Origin: Rhodobium gokarnense | GTDB lineage: Bacteria > Pseudomonadota > Alphaproteobacteria > Rhizobiales > Rhodobiaceae | Assembly: GCF_025961475.1 (NCBI RefSeq) | Contig: NZ_JAOQNS010000004.1 | Location: 1-64,000, forward strand | Reading direction: 5' to 3' | DNA: 64,000 bases | Shown: positions 62,354-64,000 of the stretch, piece by piece | How positions within the stretch are numbered: the first letter of the stretch is position 1 | Layout: each line of letters begins with the position of its first letter | Notes under the pieces: generated by a model | The model's database searches: none | Told to the model about the DNA's origin: nothing | The model's input: the letters and a program-made list of their open reading frames with translations, nothing else | Program-made: the position numbers and the translations under genes

Positions 62354-63661
62354 TTACGTGTCAGAGTAGGTATATCTGGTTAGCCCTGCAACCATCGTGC
62401 GCAGCACCCGGCCCTGGAAGCGGGCGCCCTCGAAGGGCGTGTTCTTGGCCCGCGAGCGCATCTTGGTCTCGTCGAGGATCCAGGGCGTGTCGGGCGCAAA
62501 GACGACGACGTCGGCGCGCGCGCCGGTGCGCAGGGTGCCTGCCTCGATGCCGAGGATCTCGGCCGGCCGGGTGGACAGGGCGCGGATCGCCGTCGACAGG
62601 TCGATGTCGCCAGAATGGACCAGGCGCAGGATCGCCGGAAGCAGGGTTTCCAGGCCGATGGCGCCGTCGGCGGCCTCAGCGAAGGGGTGGCGCTTGGTCT
62701 CCACGTCCTGGGGATCATGGCTGGAGACGACGACGTCGATGGTGCCCTCGGCAAGGGCCGCGACCATCGCCATGCGGTCGTCCTCGGAGCGCAGCGGCGG
62801 CGACATCTTGAAGAAGGTGCGGTAGGCGCCGATGTCGTTCTCGTTGAGGGTGAGGTGGTTGATCGAGACGCCGGCGGTGACGGCGAGCCCGCGTCCCTTG
62901 GCCGCGGCAATGGCGGCGGCGGAGTCGGCGCAGGAGATCTGGGCGGCGTGGTAGCGCCCGCCCGTCAGCGCCACGAGCCTGAGGTCGCGTTCGACGACGA
63001 TGACCTCCGCCTCGCGCGGCACGCCGCCAAGGCCGAGCCGGGTCGCCGTCTCGCCCTCGTTCATGACGCCGGCGCGGGCAAGGTCGGGATCCTCGGTGTG
63101 GTGGACGATGAGGCCGTCGACGCTCTGCGCATAGGTGAGGATGCGGCGCATGACGCGGGCGTTGGTGACCGTGTTGCGGCCGTCGGTGAAGGCGACGGCG
63201 CCGGCCTCGCGCAAGAGGCCGAGTTCGGCCATTTCCTCGCCGGCAAGGCCCTTGGTGAGGGCAGCCATCGGGTGGACGTTGACGATGGCGGTGTCGCGGG
63301 CCCGGCGGTGCACGAAGTCGACCAGCGCCGGCTCGTCGATGGGCGGCTCGGTGTCCGGCATGGTGACGATGGTGGTAATGCCGCCGGCCGCCGCCGCATG
63401 GCTCGCCGAGGCGAATGTCTCGCGGTGCTCGAAGCCCGGCTCGCCGACGAAGACGCGCATGTCGACGAGGCCCGGCGCGACGACGGCGCCGCGGCAGTCG
63501 ATGGTCTCGAAGGTGCCCGGATAGCTCTCGTTGCCGCCGGCCTCGGTGGCGGCGACGCGCCCGTCGATGATGATGAGGTCGCCGACGGCGTCGATGTGGC
63601 GCGCCGGGTCGACGATGCGCCCGCCCTTCAGAACCGTCGGCTTGTTGCTATCGGCCATCAT
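62354..63661 (-). CDS. pyrC': dihydroorotase-like protein, probably non-catalytic (PyrX/PyrC')
   Basis: A 435-residue dihydroorotase-fold protein. The site that carries HxH and Arg in active enzymes reads DMRVFVGEPG, that is R69, F71 and G73 instead of His, His and Arg. The late DHAPH block reads SSHDPQ, losing the catalytic Asp. These changes match the inactive PyrC' or PyrX subunit that assembles with aspartate carbamoyltransferase. pyrB precedes it with a 14-base gap. A separate active dihydroorotase must exist elsewhere in the genome. An ATG one codon later is an equal choice. Confidence 0.88.
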   Translation of the reverse strand: MMADSNKPTVLKGGRIVDPARHIDAVGDLIIIDGRVAATEAGGNESYPGTFETIDCRGAVVAPGLVDMRVFVGEPGFEHRETFASASHAAAAGGITTIVTMPDTEPPIDEPALVDFVHRRARDTAIVNVHPMAALTKGLAGEEMAELGLLREAGAVAFTDGRNTVTNARVMRRILTYAQSVDGLIVHHTEDPDLARAGVMNEGETATRLGLGGVPREAEVIVVERDLRLVALTGGRYHAAQISCADSAAAIAAAKGRGLAVTAGVSINHLTLNENDIGAYRTFFKMSPPLRSEDDRMAMVAALAEGTIDVVVSSHDPQDVETKRHPFAEAADGAIGLETLLPAILRLVHSGDIDLSTAIRALSTRPAEILGIEAGTLRTGARADVVVFAPDTPWILDETKMRSRAKNTPFEGARFQGRVLRTMVAGLTRYTYSDT

Positions 63662-63675
63662 TGTCCTCGCTGGGG

Positions 63676-64000
63676 TCAGCGGTTCGGCAGGTGGGCGGCG
63701 AGGGCCTCCAGAACGGCCATGCGCACGGCAACGCCCATCTCGACCTGCTCGTTGATGACGCTCTGCGGACCGTCGGCGATCGCCGGGTCGATTTCGACGC
63801 CCCGGTTCATCGGACCCGGATGCATGACGAGGGCGCCGGGCTTGGCGTAGTCGAGCTTTTCCTGGTCGAGCCCGTAATAGCGGAAATATTCGCGCACCGA
63901 CGGAATGAAGGAACCGCTCATGCGCTCGCGCTGCAGGCGCAGCATCATGACGACGTCGGCGTCCTTCAGGCCCTCCTTCATGGAGGTGAAGACTTCGGGC
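63676..64000 (-). CDS. pyrB: aspartate carbamoyltransferase catalytic subunit, C-terminal part
   Basis: The reading frame enters from beyond the right edge, so only the last 108 codons or so are seen. Visible are [19 protein letters not shown]-type [12 protein letters not shown], and [19 protein letters not shown] near the end. These are the carbamoyl phosphate/aspartate-domain motifs of PyrB, second step of pyrimidine synthesis. A start at 63981 visible in the window is internal, not the gene start. pyrC' follows 14 bases later. Confidence 0.93.
   Translation of the reverse strand, partial: PEVFTSMKEGLKDADVVMMLRLQRERMSGSFIPSVREYFRYYGLDQEKLDYAKPGALVMHPGPMNRGVEIDPAIADGPQSVINEQVEMGVAVRMAVLEALAAHLPNR

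Noticed and set aside
1-64000. CRISPR array, prophage or insertion sequence
   Set aside because: No regularly spaced direct repeats with spacers, no phage structural genes and no transposase were found.

Overview
The window is a 64 kb chromosomal segment from a GC-rich alphaproteobacterium, most probably of the order Hyphomicrobiales (Rhizobiales). The evidence is DivK and PleD next to rpmG, the block pyrB-pyrC'-plsY-dprA-topA-rnr, an EipB (DUF1849) envelope protein, TTAA-N7-TTAA (CtrA-type) boxes, a phasin with PhaR-like operators, and palindromic intergenic repeats of the rhizobial type. I cannot name the genus. I see no prophage, insertion sequence, CRISPR array or rRNA operon. There is one tRNA, Leu-GAG.

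Left part (1-20 kb): acylphosphatase, lipB, a FliN-like gene behind a CtrA-like box, tRNA-Leu, a class III aminotransferase, mgtE behind a structured leader, a GH25 lysozyme-like protein, isovaleryl-CoA dehydrogenase, small exported SH3/LprI-like proteins, a ClpP paralogue, an aldo/keto reductase, an EamA transporter with thiE, a YdcF protein, a 42-residue membrane peptide behind a perfect CtrA box, a rhodanese, two glutathione transferases and the 3-methylcrotonyl-CoA carboxylase beta subunit. The alpha subunit lies 10 kb further on (29.8-31.8 kb), so leucine breakdown genes are scattered rather than in one operon.

Middle (20-36 kb) is the most interesting part. An H-NOX gas sensor overlaps a gene for a degenerate HD-GYP protein. 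Opposite it lies a bufferin-type RiPP operon: a Cys-rich exported precursor, a DUF692/MNIO oxidase and a DUF2063 partner. Next come a membrane rhodanese, L-serine ammonia-lyase, and a BigR-like sulfur regulator divergent from a Blh-like metallo-beta-lactamase-fold gene. The 20-28 kb stretch therefore groups NO/redox, copper or metal, and reactive sulfur functions. After mccA come a VWA protein, a J-domain membrane protein and a DD-carboxypeptidase with a SPOR domain.

Right part (36-64 kb): phasin, clpS-clpA, azlC-azlD, a MarR regulator, DUF2000, HIT hydrolase, sulfotransferase, a DUF482-type acyltransferase, GDPD, RidA, EipB, DNA polymerase IV with an N-terminal zinc ribbon, then the cell-cycle pair divK-pleD and a long minus-strand housekeeping block from pyrB (cut by the window end) to rpmG. 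The pyrC copy lacks catalytic residues and is probably the non-catalytic partner of PyrB.

Intergenic spaces at about 2.4, 12.7, 28.3, 32.4 and 48.3 kb carry a family of dispersed inverted repeats. Assignments rest on motif recognition by eye, and no database search was run.
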